Shown in pieces: positions 26,332 to 35,256 of a DNA stretch of 64,000 nt (the first letter of the stretch is position 1; each line of letters begins with the position of its first letter). The translations under genes were made by a program, and so were the position numbers. This DNA is from AP-15 sp036500965 (GTDB taxonomy: Bacteria; Pseudomonadota; Alphaproteobacteria; ATCC43930; CGMCC-115725): the NCBI GenBank assembly GCA_036500965.1, contig DASYBC010000074.1, positions 1-64,000 of the forward strand. Direction: 5' to 3'. The notes under the pieces were generated by a model. That model saw only the letters and a program-made list of their open reading frames with translations, did not search any database and was not told the DNA's origin.

Positions 26332-28479
26332 GTGAGTATCAGCGCGCAACCAGTCGAGGTCCAGCCGGTCGATACCTCGTCCGAGGCCCGTTTTATCAAT
26401 CGCGAGCTGTCGTGGCTCGCCTTCAACGAGCGCGTGCTGGCCGAGACCGACAATCTGCGCCATCCGCTGTTAGAGCGGCTGCGCTTTCTGTCGATCTCGG
26501 CAAACAACCTCGATGAGTTCTTCATGGTGCGGGTCGCCGGGCTCAAAGGCCAGTTCCTGGCCGGGGTCAAAACTCCGAGCCAGGATGGGCTGACCCCGGC
26601 CCAGCAGCTTGAGGCGATCCGCCAGCGCACCGGAAGGCTGATGGCCGACCAGCAGGTCACCTGGCTCGAGCTGCGGCACCTGCTTGAGGAAGCCGGGGTG
26701 GCGGTGATCGACCCAGTCGATCTGGAGCCCGGCGACCGCGCCTGGCTCGAAGAGCGGTTTATGGCCGACGTTTTTCCGGTGCTGACGCCGCTGGCGATCG
26801 ATCCGGCTCACCCGTTCCCGTTTGTCGCCAATCGCGGCTTTGGCCTGGCGCTCGAGCTCGAGCGCGTCAGCGACGGCGAGCGGCTGCAGGCGCTGACCCT
26901 GATCCCGTCCTCGGTCCCCCGCTTTATCCGCCTTCCGGGAAACCGGATTCGCTTTCTGCCGATCGAACAGATGATCGCGTTGTTCCTCGACCACCTGTTT
27001 CCTGGCTTCGCGGTCGTCGCCCAGGGAGCGTTCCGGGTCTTGCGCGACAGCGAGGTGGAGGTCGAGGAGGAGGCCGAGGATCTGGTTCGCCATTACGAGA
27101 CGGCGCTGAAGCGGCGCCGGCGCGGCCACGCTATCCTGCTGGCGATCGACGCGACGATGCCGGCGGAAATGCCGGCCGATCTGCGCCGCTTTCTAATGGA
27201 AAAGCTCGACGTCGCGCCGGCCGATGTGTTCGCTACCGAGGGGCTGCTCGGTCTCGACGACACCCGCCAGCTGATCATCGACGAGCGCCCCGATTTGGTG
27301 TTCACCCCATATAATGCGCGGTTCCCCGAGCGCATTCGCGATTTTGGCGGGGATTGCTTTGCCGCGATCCGGCAAAAGGACATTATCGTCCACCATCCCT
27401 ACGAGAGCTTCGACGTCGTCGTCCAGTTCTTGCGGCAGGCGGCACGCGATCCGGCGGTGGCGGCGATCAAGCAGACGCTCTACCGGACCAGCGAGGACAG
27501 CCCGATCGTGCGCGCGCTCGCCGAGGCGGCCGACGCGGGCAAGTCGGTCACCGCGATGATCGAGCTCAAGGCGCGGTTTGACGAAGAGGCAAACATCCGC
27601 TGGGCCCGCGACTTGGAACGCGCCGGCGTGCAGGTGGTTTACGGTTTCTTGCAGCTGAAGACGCACGCCAAGGTGTCGCTGGTTATCCGTCGTGAGGCCG
27701 GCCAGCTGTGCTCCTATGTGCATTTCGGGACCGGCAACTATCATCCCTATACCGCAAAGGTTTACACCGATTTGTCGTTTTTCACCTGCGACCCGGCGTT
27801 GTGCCGCGACGCCGCCCGGCTGTTCAACTTCATGACCGGGTATGCGACCCCGGCCAGCCTGGAGAAGATTTCGGTCGCCCCGATCAATTTGCGGGCCCGG
27901 CTGTTCGAGCTGATCGAGGCCGAGATCGCCAATGCGAAAGCGGGCAAGCCGGCGCAGATCTGGGCAAAGATGAACGCGCTCGTCGACCCGGCGATCATCG
28001 ACCTCCTGTATCGGGCCTCGCAGGCCGGGGTCGGCATCGATCTCGTCGTGCGCGGCATCTGCTGCCTGCGCCCGGCGGTCCCCGGCCTCTCCGAGAATAT
28101 CCGGGTCAAGAGCATTATCGGCCGCTTTCTCGAGCACGGCCGCATCGTCTGCTTCGGCAACGGCAGCAAGCTGCCCTCGGACCGGGCCAAGGTGTACATC
28201 AGCTCGGCCGACTGGATGCCGCGCAATTTCGACGGGCGGGTCGAGGCGCTGGTCCCGATCGAAAACCCAACCGTGCACCGCCAAGTCTTGGACGAGATCA
28301 TGGTCGCCAATCTGCGCGACACGCTGCAAAGCTGGAGCCTTTCGCCCGACGGAACCTATCGCCGGGTCCCGGCCGAGCAGGAGCCGTTTTCTGCGCACAC
28401 CTATTTCATGACCAATCCGAGCCTGTCCGGGCGCGGCAAGGCGATGCGGCGGACCCAGCCTAAGCTCGTGGTTCGCTGA
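26332..28479 (+). CDS. ppk: Polyphosphate kinase 1
   Basis: 715 residues: N domain (RFINRELSWLAFNERVL), head domain, and the two PLD-like C1/C2 domains with SYVHFGTGNYHPYTAKVYTD holding the autophosphorylated His and later FGNGSKLPSDRAKVYISSADW. Reversible synthesis of polyphosphate from ATP. The GTG at 26332 follows GGGGAG by 7 bases and is preferred over the GTG at 26302. ppx begins 4 bases after its stop. Confidence 0.95.
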   Translation: MSISAQPVEVQPVDTSSEARFINRELSWLAFNERVLAETDNLRHPLLERLRFLSISANNLDEFFMVRVAGLKGQFLAGVKTPSQDGLTPAQQLEAIRQRTGRLMADQQVTWLELRHLLEEAGVAVIDPVDLEPGDRAWLEERFMADVFPVLTPLAIDPAHPFPFVANRGFGLALELERVSDGERLQALTLIPSSVPRFIRLPGNRIRFLPIEQMIALFLDHLFPGFAVVAQGAFRVLRDSEVEVEEEAEDLVRHYETALKRRRRGHAILLAIDATMPAEMPADLRRFLMEKLDVAPADVFATEGLLGLDDTRQLIIDERPDLVFTPYNARFPERIRDFGGDCFAAIRQKDIIVHHPYESFDVVVQFLRQAARDPAVAAIKQTLYRTSEDSPIVRALAEAADAGKSVTAMIELKARFDEEANIRWARDLERAGVQVVYGFLQLKTHAKVSLVIRREAGQLCSYVHFGTGNYHPYTAKVYTDLSFFTCDPALCRDAARLFNFMTGYATPASLEKISVAPINLRARLFELIEAEIANAKAGKPAQIWAKMNALVDPAIIDLLYRASQAGVGIDLVVRGICCLRPAVPGLSENIRVKSIIGRFLEHGRIVCFGNGSKLPSDRAKVYISSADWMPRNFDGRVEALVPIENPTVHRQVLDEIMVANLRDTLQSWSLSPDGTYRRVPAEQEPFSAHTYFMTNPSLSGRGKAMRRTQPKLVVR

Positions 28480-28483
28480 GCCG

Positions 28484-30019
28484 ATGCCCGACCGCAGCGC
28501 CGCACTCGAGACCGGCCGCATCGGCATCATCGATCTGGGCTCGAACTCGCTGCGTCTGGCGGTGTTCGAGCGTCAGGGCGCGGCGTTGTTCCCATTGCTC
28601 AACGAAAAGGTCATGTGCGGGCTCGCCCGCGGCTTGTCTGCGAGCGGCCGGCTGAACCGCGACGGGATGGCGCAGGCGGTGGTCAACCTGCGGCGGTTTG
28701 TGGCGCTGGCCCGGGCGATCGGCGTCGATCACTTGGCGGTGCTGGCGACCGCCGCGGTGCGCGACGCCAGCGACGGGCAAATCTTCGCCGATGACGTCGC
28801 GCGCCAGTGCCGCGTCCCGGTGACCATCGTCGACGGCGCCGAGGAAGCGCGGCTGTCCGCAGCCGGCGTCTTGGCCGGCATCCCCGAGGCGGAGGGGATC
28901 GTCGGCGATCTCGGCGGCGGCAGCGTCGAGCTGATCCGCATCGGGCCTGCCGTTGCTGGCGCCGGCGCGGTGCCGCGGATCGGCCGGGGAATCACCCTGC
29001 CACTCGGGCCGCTGCGCCTGGCCGAGCTCGGCGACAATGCCCGCGCCGTATCCGATGCGGTCGAGCGCGCCCTCGCCGCGGCACCGGTCGCGCGCGCCGG
29101 CGCCGGTCAGACCTTGTATCTGGTCGGCGGCGCCTCGCGGGCGATCGCCCGCCTGCATATGGAACACACGCATTATCCGCTGCACATCGTGCATGGCTAC
29201 ACAGTTGCCCGCGCCGAGGCCGAAGGCTTCTTCGACATTATCGGCCGGCTGTCGCGCAAATCGCTCGAGCGGATCAGGACGATCTCGAAAAAGCGCCTCG
29301 AGATGGTGCCGCTGGCCGCCTTGATTCTGCGCCGGCTGATCGCCGTCGCTGGCCCGCGCCAGGTGACGTTTTCCGCCTATGGCCTGCGCGAAGGCTATGC
29401 CCACGGTCTGATCCCTGAGGCGGAACGAAATTCCGACCCGCTGATCGCCGCCGCGGTCGCGCTGGCCCGCACCGAGAGCCGGTTCGCGCCGAATGGGGAC
29501 CGGCTGCAGGAATGGACGGCGCCGCTCTTTCCTGATCTGCCGGAGCGCTCGCGGCGGCTGCACCGGGCCGCCTGCTGGCTCGCCGACATCGCCTGGATCG
29601 AGCATCCCGACTACCGCGCCGAGCAGGCCTTTACTCGCGCCCTACGAATGCCGCTAGCGGCGCTTGCTCACCCGGACCGGGTGTTTGTCGCAGCGGTGCT
29701 GCACACCCGCTACGGCGGGTCTGCCGATGATCCGGCGCGCGATGCGACGCGCCCGCTGCTCGACCCGCAGGCCGCGGCCGAGGTGCGCACCTTGGGCCTG
29801 GCGCTGCGTCTCGCCTATACGATGTGCGGCGGGGTAATCGAGCTGTTGTCCGACACGAGGCTCGGGCGCGAGGGCAACAACCTGATCCTCGAAGTGCCGG
29901 CGGCGGACAGCCGGTTCGGCGGCGAGACCGTGCAACGCCGGCTCGATGCCGTCGCCCGCTCGCTCGGCATCGCCGCGCAGTTGCGGCACCGCGAGCCGCG
30001 GCGATTGGCCGACGACTAA
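28484..30019 (+). CDS. ppx: Exopolyphosphatase / GppA family phosphatase
   Basis: 511 residues of the ASKHA fold: GIIDLGSNSLRLAVFE (phosphate 1), VLATAAVRDASDG, GIVGDLGGGSVELIRI (phosphate 2), LYLVGGASRAIA, then a C-terminal HD-like helical part. Hydrolyses polyphosphate or pppGpp. Pairing with ppk implies joint control of polyphosphate level. Confidence 0.94.
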   Translation: MPDRSAALETGRIGIIDLGSNSLRLAVFERQGAALFPLLNEKVMCGLARGLSASGRLNRDGMAQAVVNLRRFVALARAIGVDHLAVLATAAVRDASDGQIFADDVARQCRVPVTIVDGAEEARLSAAGVLAGIPEAEGIVGDLGGGSVELIRIGPAVAGAGAVPRIGRGITLPLGPLRLAELGDNARAVSDAVERALAAAPVARAGAGQTLYLVGGASRAIARLHMEHTHYPLHIVHGYTVARAEAEGFFDIIGRLSRKSLERIRTISKKRLEMVPLAALILRRLIAVAGPRQVTFSAYGLREGYAHGLIPEAERNSDPLIAAAVALARTESRFAPNGDRLQEWTAPLFPDLPERSRRLHRAACWLADIAWIEHPDYRAEQAFTRALRMPLAALAHPDRVFVAAVLHTRYGGSADDPARDATRPLLDPQAAAEVRTLGLALRLAYTMCGGVIELLSDTRLGREGNNLILEVPAADSRFGGETVQRRLDAVARSLGIAAQLRHREPRRLADD

Positions 30020-30120
30020 CGCCCGGCCAATCGATCGTTTCTGGACCGGCTGCATTGTTGTATGGATGCCGGCGCGCGGTCGTTTACAGCGGCCAGAGCA
30101 TAGGAGGGCAGAGCGGATCA

Positions 30121-30549
30121 ATGAGCAGCGGCAACGGCGTCGATATCGGGGCGGTCTATCAGCTCCTCACCCAGGTCGCGCATACGGTGGCCGGTCACGA
30201 TCGCAAGCTCGACGACATCATCGACCGGCTCGACGGTCACGATCGCAAGCTCGACGCCCAAGACCACAAGCTCGACGCCCAAGACCGCAAGCTCGACGCC
30301 CAAGACCGCAAGCTCAACGAGGTCATCATTGTCGTCAACGACCACACCGCGAAGCTCGACGAGCTTGCTGTCGTCGTCAACAGGCACGATCGCAAGCTCG
30401 ATGAGCTTACGACCGACGTTGCCGGGCTGCGCGAGACGTTGACACACTACCATGCCACTGTGCTCGGCCACGGCATCCTCTATAGCGAGCTCGATGAGCG
30501 GGTGCGCCGCATCGAGCGCCATCTGAGGCTCGATCCGGCCACCGGCTGA
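30121..30549 (+). CDS. Heptad-repeat coiled-coil protein
   Basis: 142 residues. The centre is a run of heptads DRKLDAQ / DHKLDAQ / DRKLNEV (about 41-68), with further DRKLD.. steps on both sides, so nearly the whole protein should form a long coiled coil. The ends are less charged (MSSGNGVDIGAVYQLLTQVAH; C-terminal VRRIERHLRLDPATG). The ATG follows AGGAGGG by about 12 bases. No known domain. It has its own intergenic space after ppx. Confidence 0.75.
   Translation: MSSGNGVDIGAVYQLLTQVAHTVAGHDRKLDDIIDRLDGHDRKLDAQDHKLDAQDRKLDAQDRKLNEVIIVVNDHTAKLDELAVVVNRHDRKLDELTTDVAGLRETLTHYHATVLGHGILYSELDERVRRIERHLRLDPATG
30241..30324. repeat. 21-bp tandem repeats (four units) encoding heptads
   Basis: Units start at 30241, 30262, 30283 and 30304 with the core GACCGCAAGCTCGACGCCCA. 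The first three are almost identical, the fourth diverges at its end. 21 bases equals one coiled-coil heptad, so copy-number change would leave the frame and the helix phase intact. Confidence 0.9.
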
Positions 30550-30564
30550 ACCCGCATGGGCCGG

Positions 30565-31722
30565 CTACGGCGCGGCCGGCTCGACCAGCGCGATCCGGTT
30601 TTCCCGAACCGTCAAGGCGAGGCGGCCGTGCTTCAGCGCGATCGCGTCCTTGCCGAAGATTTCGTGGCGCCAGCCCGACAGCGCCGACACCGGCGCCTCA
30701 TCGTCGGCGGCGATCGCCTCGAGGTCGTCGGCCGAGGCGACCAGCTTCTGTGCCACCTGGTGCGCCTCGCAGCGATGCTTCAGCAGCACCCGCAGCAATT
30801 CGACGAGCGGACCGAGGCCGGGCGGTGGCTCAGCCCGCGACGGCGGCAGCTCGATCGTGGCGGAAGCAGCGAGCCCGCGCCGGACAGCCTCGAGGAGTTC
30901 GCCGCCGAGCCGGCCCTCGGCCACCCCCTTGCCGAGGCTGCGGGTGCGCGCCAGCGCCTCGATCGTCCTTGGCATGTGGGCGGCGATTTCGAGCACCGCC
31001 TCGTCCCTGACGATCCGGCCGCGCGGCAGGTCGCGCTGCTGCGCCGCGGCCTCGCGCCACGCCGCCACCTCGCGCAGCACGCCGAAAAAGCGCGCGTCGA
31101 TCCGGCCGCGCAGGCGAAACCGCCGCCACGCCTCGAACGGCTCGGCGCGATAGGTCGCCGGATCGCACAGCACCGCCATTTCCTCGGCAAACCATGGCTC
31201 TCGGCCGTTCTCCACCAGCAGCAGCCGCAGCTTGTCGTAGACCGTGCGCAAATGGATCACGTCGGCCAGCGCATAGCGAACCTGCCGCTCGGTCAGCGGC
31301 CGATGCGACCAGTCGGTAAAGCGCGACGATTTGTCGAGCGGTGCGCGCGCCAGCTTACCGACCAAGGTTTCATAGCTGACCGCGTCGCCAAAGCCGCAGA
31401 CCATCGCCGCGATCTGGGTGTCGAACAGCGGCTCCGGCACCGAGCCGGACAGATTATAGAAAATTTCGACGTCCTGGCGCGCCGCGTGGAATACCTTGAG
31501 CGTGCGCTCGTCGGCCATCAGCGCCAACAGCGGCGCCAGATCGATGCCGGGGGCCAGCGCGTCGATTGCCGCGCTCTCGGCGGGACCGGCGACCTGAACC
31601 AGGCAGAGGATCGGCCAGTAGGTCCGCTCGCGCATGAACTCGGTGTCGACCGCGACAAAATCCGCGCCTTCTTGGCGTGAGCAGAACGCCGCCAGAGCCT
31701 TGGTATCGGTGATGATCGTCAT
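30565..31722 (-). CDS. rnd: Ribonuclease D
   Basis: 385 residues. DEDD exonuclease: FVAVDTEFMRERTYWP (Exo I, D and E), VFHAARQDVEIFYNL (Exo II) and QVRYALADVIHLRTVY (Exo III with Y and D). An HRDC domain follows at about 210-290 (AWREAAAQQRDLPRGRIVRDEAVLEIA). 3' processing of tRNA and other stable RNA. Start ATG 31722. It ends 16 bases from the convergent coiled-coil gene. Confidence 0.94.
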   Translation of the reverse strand: MTIITDTKALAAFCSRQEGADFVAVDTEFMRERTYWPILCLVQVAGPAESAAIDALAPGIDLAPLLALMADERTLKVFHAARQDVEIFYNLSGSVPEPLFDTQIAAMVCGFGDAVSYETLVGKLARAPLDKSSRFTDWSHRPLTERQVRYALADVIHLRTVYDKLRLLLVENGREPWFAEEMAVLCDPATYRAEPFEAWRRFRLRGRIDARFFGVLREVAAWREAAAQQRDLPRGRIVRDEAVLEIAAHMPRTIEALARTRSLGKGVAEGRLGGELLEAVRRGLAASATIELPPSRAEPPPGLGPLVELLRVLLKHRCEAHQVAQKLVASADDLEAIAADDEAPVSALSGWRHEIFGKDAIALKHGRLALTVRENRIALVEPAAP

Positions 31723-31909
31723 CGACGACGCTATACCGCGAAAATCGTGAAGCCGAAATCGTTGCGGTGCACCGCGCCGGTAGATTGATGGCGGCTGATA
31801 GATGATTGCCGGCGGCGAATTGACAGGGTTGGCCGCCATCCCCATACTCCGCCGCTTTCCTGCTCATTGGCGAACGCCGGTAGCGGCCGCCGCGACGAGG
31901 AGAGTGACG

Positions 31910-31993
31910 ATGATGCGCGATCCCGGCGAGCTGTGCCGGCGTTGGGGGCAGGTCCGCCGGCCGGGCCCGGCGGAGTTCGGGCGACGACGATAA
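31910..31993 (+). CDS. Putative arginine-rich leader peptide of argD-argF
   Basis: 27 codons with a strong RBS (AGGAG, 7 bases before ATG 31910). Eight of 27 residues are Arg (MMRDPGELCRRWGQ, then VRRPGPAEFGRRR). The last three sense codons are CGA CGA CGA, a rarely used Arg codon, directly followed by TAA. The next gene is argD, 53 bases on, and the bases overlapping the stop can pair with the argD RBS. This is the layout of an attenuation leader that senses charged tRNA-Arg. GC-rich chance ORFs tend to contain Arg, so the peptide is a prediction. Confidence 0.55.
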   Translation: MMRDPGELCRRWGQVRRPGPAEFGRRR

Positions 31994-32044
31994 TTTCTCC
32001 GGTCGCCGCTTCGCCGTTTCCCTCTCTATCGCGCAGGAGAAATT
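31992..32044 (+). promoter_or_regulatory. RBS-sequestering hairpin in front of argD
   Basis: AATTTCTCC (31992-32000) is the exact reverse complement of GGAGAAATT (32036-32044), which contains the argD Shine-Dalgarno. The pairing makes a 9-bp stem with a 35-base loop and would hide the RBS. The 5' arm begins inside the leader stop codon (TAA 31991-31993), so a ribosome halted on the final Arg codons would cover it and leave the argD RBS free. Confidence 0.6.
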
Positions 32045-32046
32045 TC

Positions 32047-33219
32047 GTGATTACACCCGTTATGCCCACCTATGGCCGGTGGGACGTCGCCGTCGATCAT
32101 GGCGAAGGTTGTTGGCTTTACGCCACCGACGGCCGCAAATTCCTCGACTTCACCAGCGGCATCGCGGTGACCGGGCTCGGCCACTGCCATCCGCACCTGA
32201 TCGAAGCCGTCACCGCTCAGGCCAAGCAGCTGTGGCACGTCTCCAACCTGTTTCGCATTCCGGGGCAGGAGCGGCTGGCCCAGCGGCTGGTTGACAATAC
32301 CTTTGCCGATACCGTGTTTTTCGGCAATTCGGGAGCCGAGGCGTGCGAGCTGGCGCTAAAGGTCGCGCGCAAATACCAGCACGAGACCGGCCATCCCGAG
32401 CGCTATCGGATTATCGGCTGCGAGGGCTCGTTTCATGGCCGCACCTTCGCCACCCTCGCCGCCGCCGGCAACGAGAAATATCTGGAGGGCTTTGGCCCGC
32501 CGATGGAGGGGTTCGACCACGTCGCCTTTGGCAATTTGAACGAGATGCGCGCGGCGATCGGCAACGAGACCGCCGCGATCATCGTCGAGCCGGTACAGGG
32601 CGAGGGCGGCGTGCGCCCCGGATCGGACGAGTATCTGCGCGGTTTGCGGGCGATCGCCGACGAGTTCGGCCTGCTGTTGGTGTTCGATGAGGTGCAGTCC
32701 GGGATGGGGCGGACCGGCAAACTGTTTGCCTATGAATGGTCCGGCGTCACCCCCGATGTGATGGCGATCGCCAAGGCGCTGGGCGGCGGTTTTCCGATTG
32801 GCGCCTGCCTCGCCACCGAGCGGGCCGCGGCCGGCATGGGGCCCGGCACTCACGGCTCGACCTTTGGCGGCAACCCGCTGGCGGTGGCGGCCGGCAACGC
32901 GGTGCTCGACGTGATGCTGGAGCCAGGCTTTTTCGACAAGGTCGAGGCCAGCGCCCGCCTGCTGCGCGGCCGGATCGAGGAGCTGGTCAAATCCTATCCG
33001 AAGCTGTTCGCCGAATTGCGCGGCGCGGGGCTGCTGCTCGGCATCCGCTGCGTCGTGCCGGCCGGCGACGTCGTCACCCGGCTGCGCGAGAACGGCCTCT
33101 TGGCGTTGAGCGCCGGCGACAACGTGTTGCGCCTGCTGCCGCCGCTAATCGTCGGCGAGGCCGAGATCGGCCAGGCGATGAACATCCTGCAGAAGGTGGC
33201 GCGGGAATGGTCGGCGTAA
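32047..33219 (+). CDS. argD: Acetylornithine aminotransferase
   Basis: 390 residues, class III PLP enzyme: YATDGRKFLDFTSGIAVTGLGH, FFGNSGAEACELALKVARKY, EPVQGEGGVRP, LLVFDEVQSGMGRTGKLFAYE, AIAKALGGGFPIGACLAT with the Schiff-base Lys, and GTHGSTFGGNPLA. Converts N-acetylglutamate semialdehyde to N-acetylornithine, perhaps also the DapC step. GTG 32047 is set by AGGAG 7 bases upstream. It overlaps argF by 13 bases. Confidence 0.94.
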   Translation: MITPVMPTYGRWDVAVDHGEGCWLYATDGRKFLDFTSGIAVTGLGHCHPHLIEAVTAQAKQLWHVSNLFRIPGQERLAQRLVDNTFADTVFFGNSGAEACELALKVARKYQHETGHPERYRIIGCEGSFHGRTFATLAAAGNEKYLEGFGPPMEGFDHVAFGNLNEMRAAIGNETAAIIVEPVQGEGGVRPGSDEYLRGLRAIADEFGLLLVFDEVQSGMGRTGKLFAYEWSGVTPDVMAIAKALGGGFPIGACLATERAAAGMGPGTHGSTFGGNPLAVAAGNAVLDVMLEPGFFDKVEASARLLRGRIEELVKSYPKLFAELRGAGLLLGIRCVVPAGDVVTRLRENGLLALSAGDNVLRLLPPLIVGEAEIGQAMNILQKVAREWSA

Positions 33220-34166
33220 GACGGGCCGCCGGCGGGCCGGCGCTGATCGACGGGCGGCTGGCGCCGCCCGAGCCGCCGCGCCATTTTCTCGATGTCGACC
33301 AGCTCGACACTGCCGAGCTGCGCGGCATCCTCGACATCGGCAGCGCGTACAAGAACGGCCGGCGCGACCGGCCGCTGGCCGGCAAGACCCTGGCGATGAT
33401 CTTCGAAAAGCCGTCGACCCGGACCCGCGTGTCGTTCGAGGTGGCGATGCGCCAGCTTGGCGGCGACACGATCTTTTTGAGCAGCACCGACAGCCAGCTC
33501 GGCCGCGGCGAGACCGTCGCCGACACGGCGCGCGTGCTGTCGCGCTATGTCGACGCGATCATGATCCGCACGCATCGGCCGCAAAAGCTCGAGGAACTGG
33601 CGCGCCATGCGACGGTTCCAGTGATCAACGGGCTGACCGACGCCTCGCATCCGTGCCAGATCATGGCCGATGTGATGACCTTGCAGGAAAAAAAGGGCCC
33701 GCTCGCCGGCCGCACCGTGGCCTGGAGCGGCGACGGCAATAATGTGGCGGCGAGCTGGATTCATGCCGCGGTCCGCTTCAACTTCGCGCTGCGGCTGGCC
33801 TGCCCCGACGAGCTGCGACCGCCGCCGCCGCTGCTCGACTGGGCGCGGCGCGCGGGCGGCCGGGTCACCCTGACCAGCGAGCCCGGCGAGGCCGTCGCCG
33901 GTGCCGATTGCGTCGTCACCGACACCTGGATTTCGATGGGTGCCGAAGCAAGCGTCAACCGGCACAATTTGCTCGCCCCCTACCGGGTTGACGCGGCGCT
34001 GATGGCGCTGGCCAAGCCGGACGCGGTCTTCATGCATTGCCTGCCGGTCAAGCGCGGCGAGGAGGTCACCGCCGAAGTCGTGGACGGCCCGCAATCGGTG
34101 GTGTGGGACGAAGCCGAGAACCGGCTGCACGCGCAAAAGGGCATCCTCGCCTGGTGCCTCGGTTGA
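33207..34166 (+). CDS. argF: Ornithine carbamoyltransferase
   Basis: 319 residues: MIFEKPSTRTRVSFEVAM with the carbamoyl-phosphate STRTR motif, IMIRTHR, TDASHPCQIMADVMTL (HPCQ), DTWISMG for ornithine, and MHCLPVKRGEEV (HCLP). Makes citrulline in arginine synthesis. ATG 33207 lies inside the argD 3' end (13-base overlap), so the leader control proposed for argD could pass on by coupling. Confidence 0.95.
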   Translation: MVGVRRAAGGPALIDGRLAPPEPPRHFLDVDQLDTAELRGILDIGSAYKNGRRDRPLAGKTLAMIFEKPSTRTRVSFEVAMRQLGGDTIFLSSTDSQLGRGETVADTARVLSRYVDAIMIRTHRPQKLEELARHATVPVINGLTDASHPCQIMADVMTLQEKKGPLAGRTVAWSGDGNNVAASWIHAAVRFNFALRLACPDELRPPPPLLDWARRAGGRVTLTSEPGEAVAGADCVVTDTWISMGAEASVNRHNLLAPYRVDAALMALAKPDAVFMHCLPVKRGEEVTAEVVDGPQSVVWDEAENRLHAQKGILAWCLG

Positions 34167-34230
34167 ATCGCACCACGCCCCGGGCCCATATCGCGCATAT
34201 CTGTGTGCAGCGCCGCCGGAGTGCCGGAGC

Positions 34231-35163
34231 TTGAGCCCGTCCCGTAATTTCCGACCGGACGATGTTGTCCAGCCGTTTCAGATCGACCCGTTCGCGTTGC
34301 GCGGCCGCCTGGTGCGGCTCGGCCTGGCAATCGATCATATCCTGGCGCGGCACGCCTATCCGTTGCCGGTCGGAGCGATGCTGGGCGAAGCCATCACCCT
34401 TGCCGTGCTGCTCGCCGGCGCCCTCAAATACGACGGCGTCTTCACCTTGCAGACTAAGGGCGACGGGCCGATCCGGATGATGGTCGCCGATGTTTCGACC
34501 GATGGCGCAGTGCGCGGGTATGCCCAGTACGACGCGGCAAAGCTCGATGCCGCCACGGGCGATGCTGCTGCGTCGGCCGATCTTTCGGTGCCGCGCCTGC
34601 TCGGGAAAGGGTACATCGCCTTTACCGTCGACCAGGGCGAGGACACCGACCGCTATCAGGGGATTGTTGAGCTGTCGGGCACCAGCCTGGCCGACTGCGC
34701 CCAGCATTATTTCCGCCAGTCGGAGCAGATCCAGGCCGGGATCAAGCTCGCGGTCGGCCGGAGCGGGCCGGATGGCGCTTGGCGTGCCGGCGGGCTGATG
34801 CTGCAGCGGGTGCCGCCAGAGGGTGGCTATGGCGTCATCGCCGACGACGTCGAGGATGGCTGGCGGCGCTCGATGGTGCTGATGAGCTCGGCCACCGCCG
34901 AGGAGCTGATCGATCCCGGCCTCACGCCGCACCGGCTGCTGTTTCGTCTGTTCCACGAGGATGGGGTGCGCGTCTATGACACGCACCCGCTAGAGGCGCG
35001 CTGCCGCTGCTCGCGCGAGCGGATCGAAACCATCCTGCGCGCCTTTCCGGCCGACGAGCTCGACGACATGCAGAAGGAGCGGGTCACCACGATCACCTGC
35101 GAATTCTGCAGCACGCGCTACGTCTTCGATGCCGCCGAGATCAGCCGCCTCGCCCCGGCGTGA
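34231..35163 (+). CDS. hslO: Hsp33 redox-regulated chaperone
   Basis: 310 residues. The Hsp33 fold is followed by the zinc/redox switch RCRCSRERI ... CEFCSTRYVF (CxC and CxxC, about 262-300). Under oxidative stress the Cys form disulfides and the chaperone becomes active. No ATG or GTG fits; TTG 34231 is taken, with GGAG sequences just before. It lies 64 bases after argF. Confidence 0.92.
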   Translation: MSPSRNFRPDDVVQPFQIDPFALRGRLVRLGLAIDHILARHAYPLPVGAMLGEAITLAVLLAGALKYDGVFTLQTKGDGPIRMMVADVSTDGAVRGYAQYDAAKLDAATGDAAASADLSVPRLLGKGYIAFTVDQGEDTDRYQGIVELSGTSLADCAQHYFRQSEQIQAGIKLAVGRSGPDGAWRAGGLMLQRVPPEGGYGVIADDVEDGWRRSMVLMSSATAEELIDPGLTPHRLLFRLFHEDGVRVYDTHPLEARCRCSRERIETILRAFPADELDDMQKERVTTITCEFCSTRYVFDAAEISRLAPA

Positions 35164-35200
35164 GGTTGTCGCGGTCCTTGCTGACACCCGCCCGGACCCC

Positions 35201-35223
35201 GTGCCCGGACTTGATCCGGGCAT
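35201..35223. repeat. Short palindrome GTGCCCGGA-N5-TCCGGGCAT
   Basis: 9-bp arms around CTTGA, in the 93-base gap between hslO and the nitroreductase gene. A related CCCGGACCTGATCCGGG sits in the family C element inside dnaE2, so this is probably a dispersed repeat; it has no T-run to make it a terminator. Confidence 0.55.
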
Positions 35224-35256
35224 CCATGACTAGGGCTGGCTGAGCGAGGGCATAAC

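Noticed and set aside
30241..30324. Possible CRISPR-like array.
   Set aside because: The repeats are contiguous without spacers and encode heptads.
30118..30522. Antisense ORF over the coiled-coil gene with a hydrophobic repeat (VELAVLG).
   Set aside because: It mirrors the 21-bp repeats; it lacks an RBS, and the sense frame has a good RBS and a convincing coiled coil.
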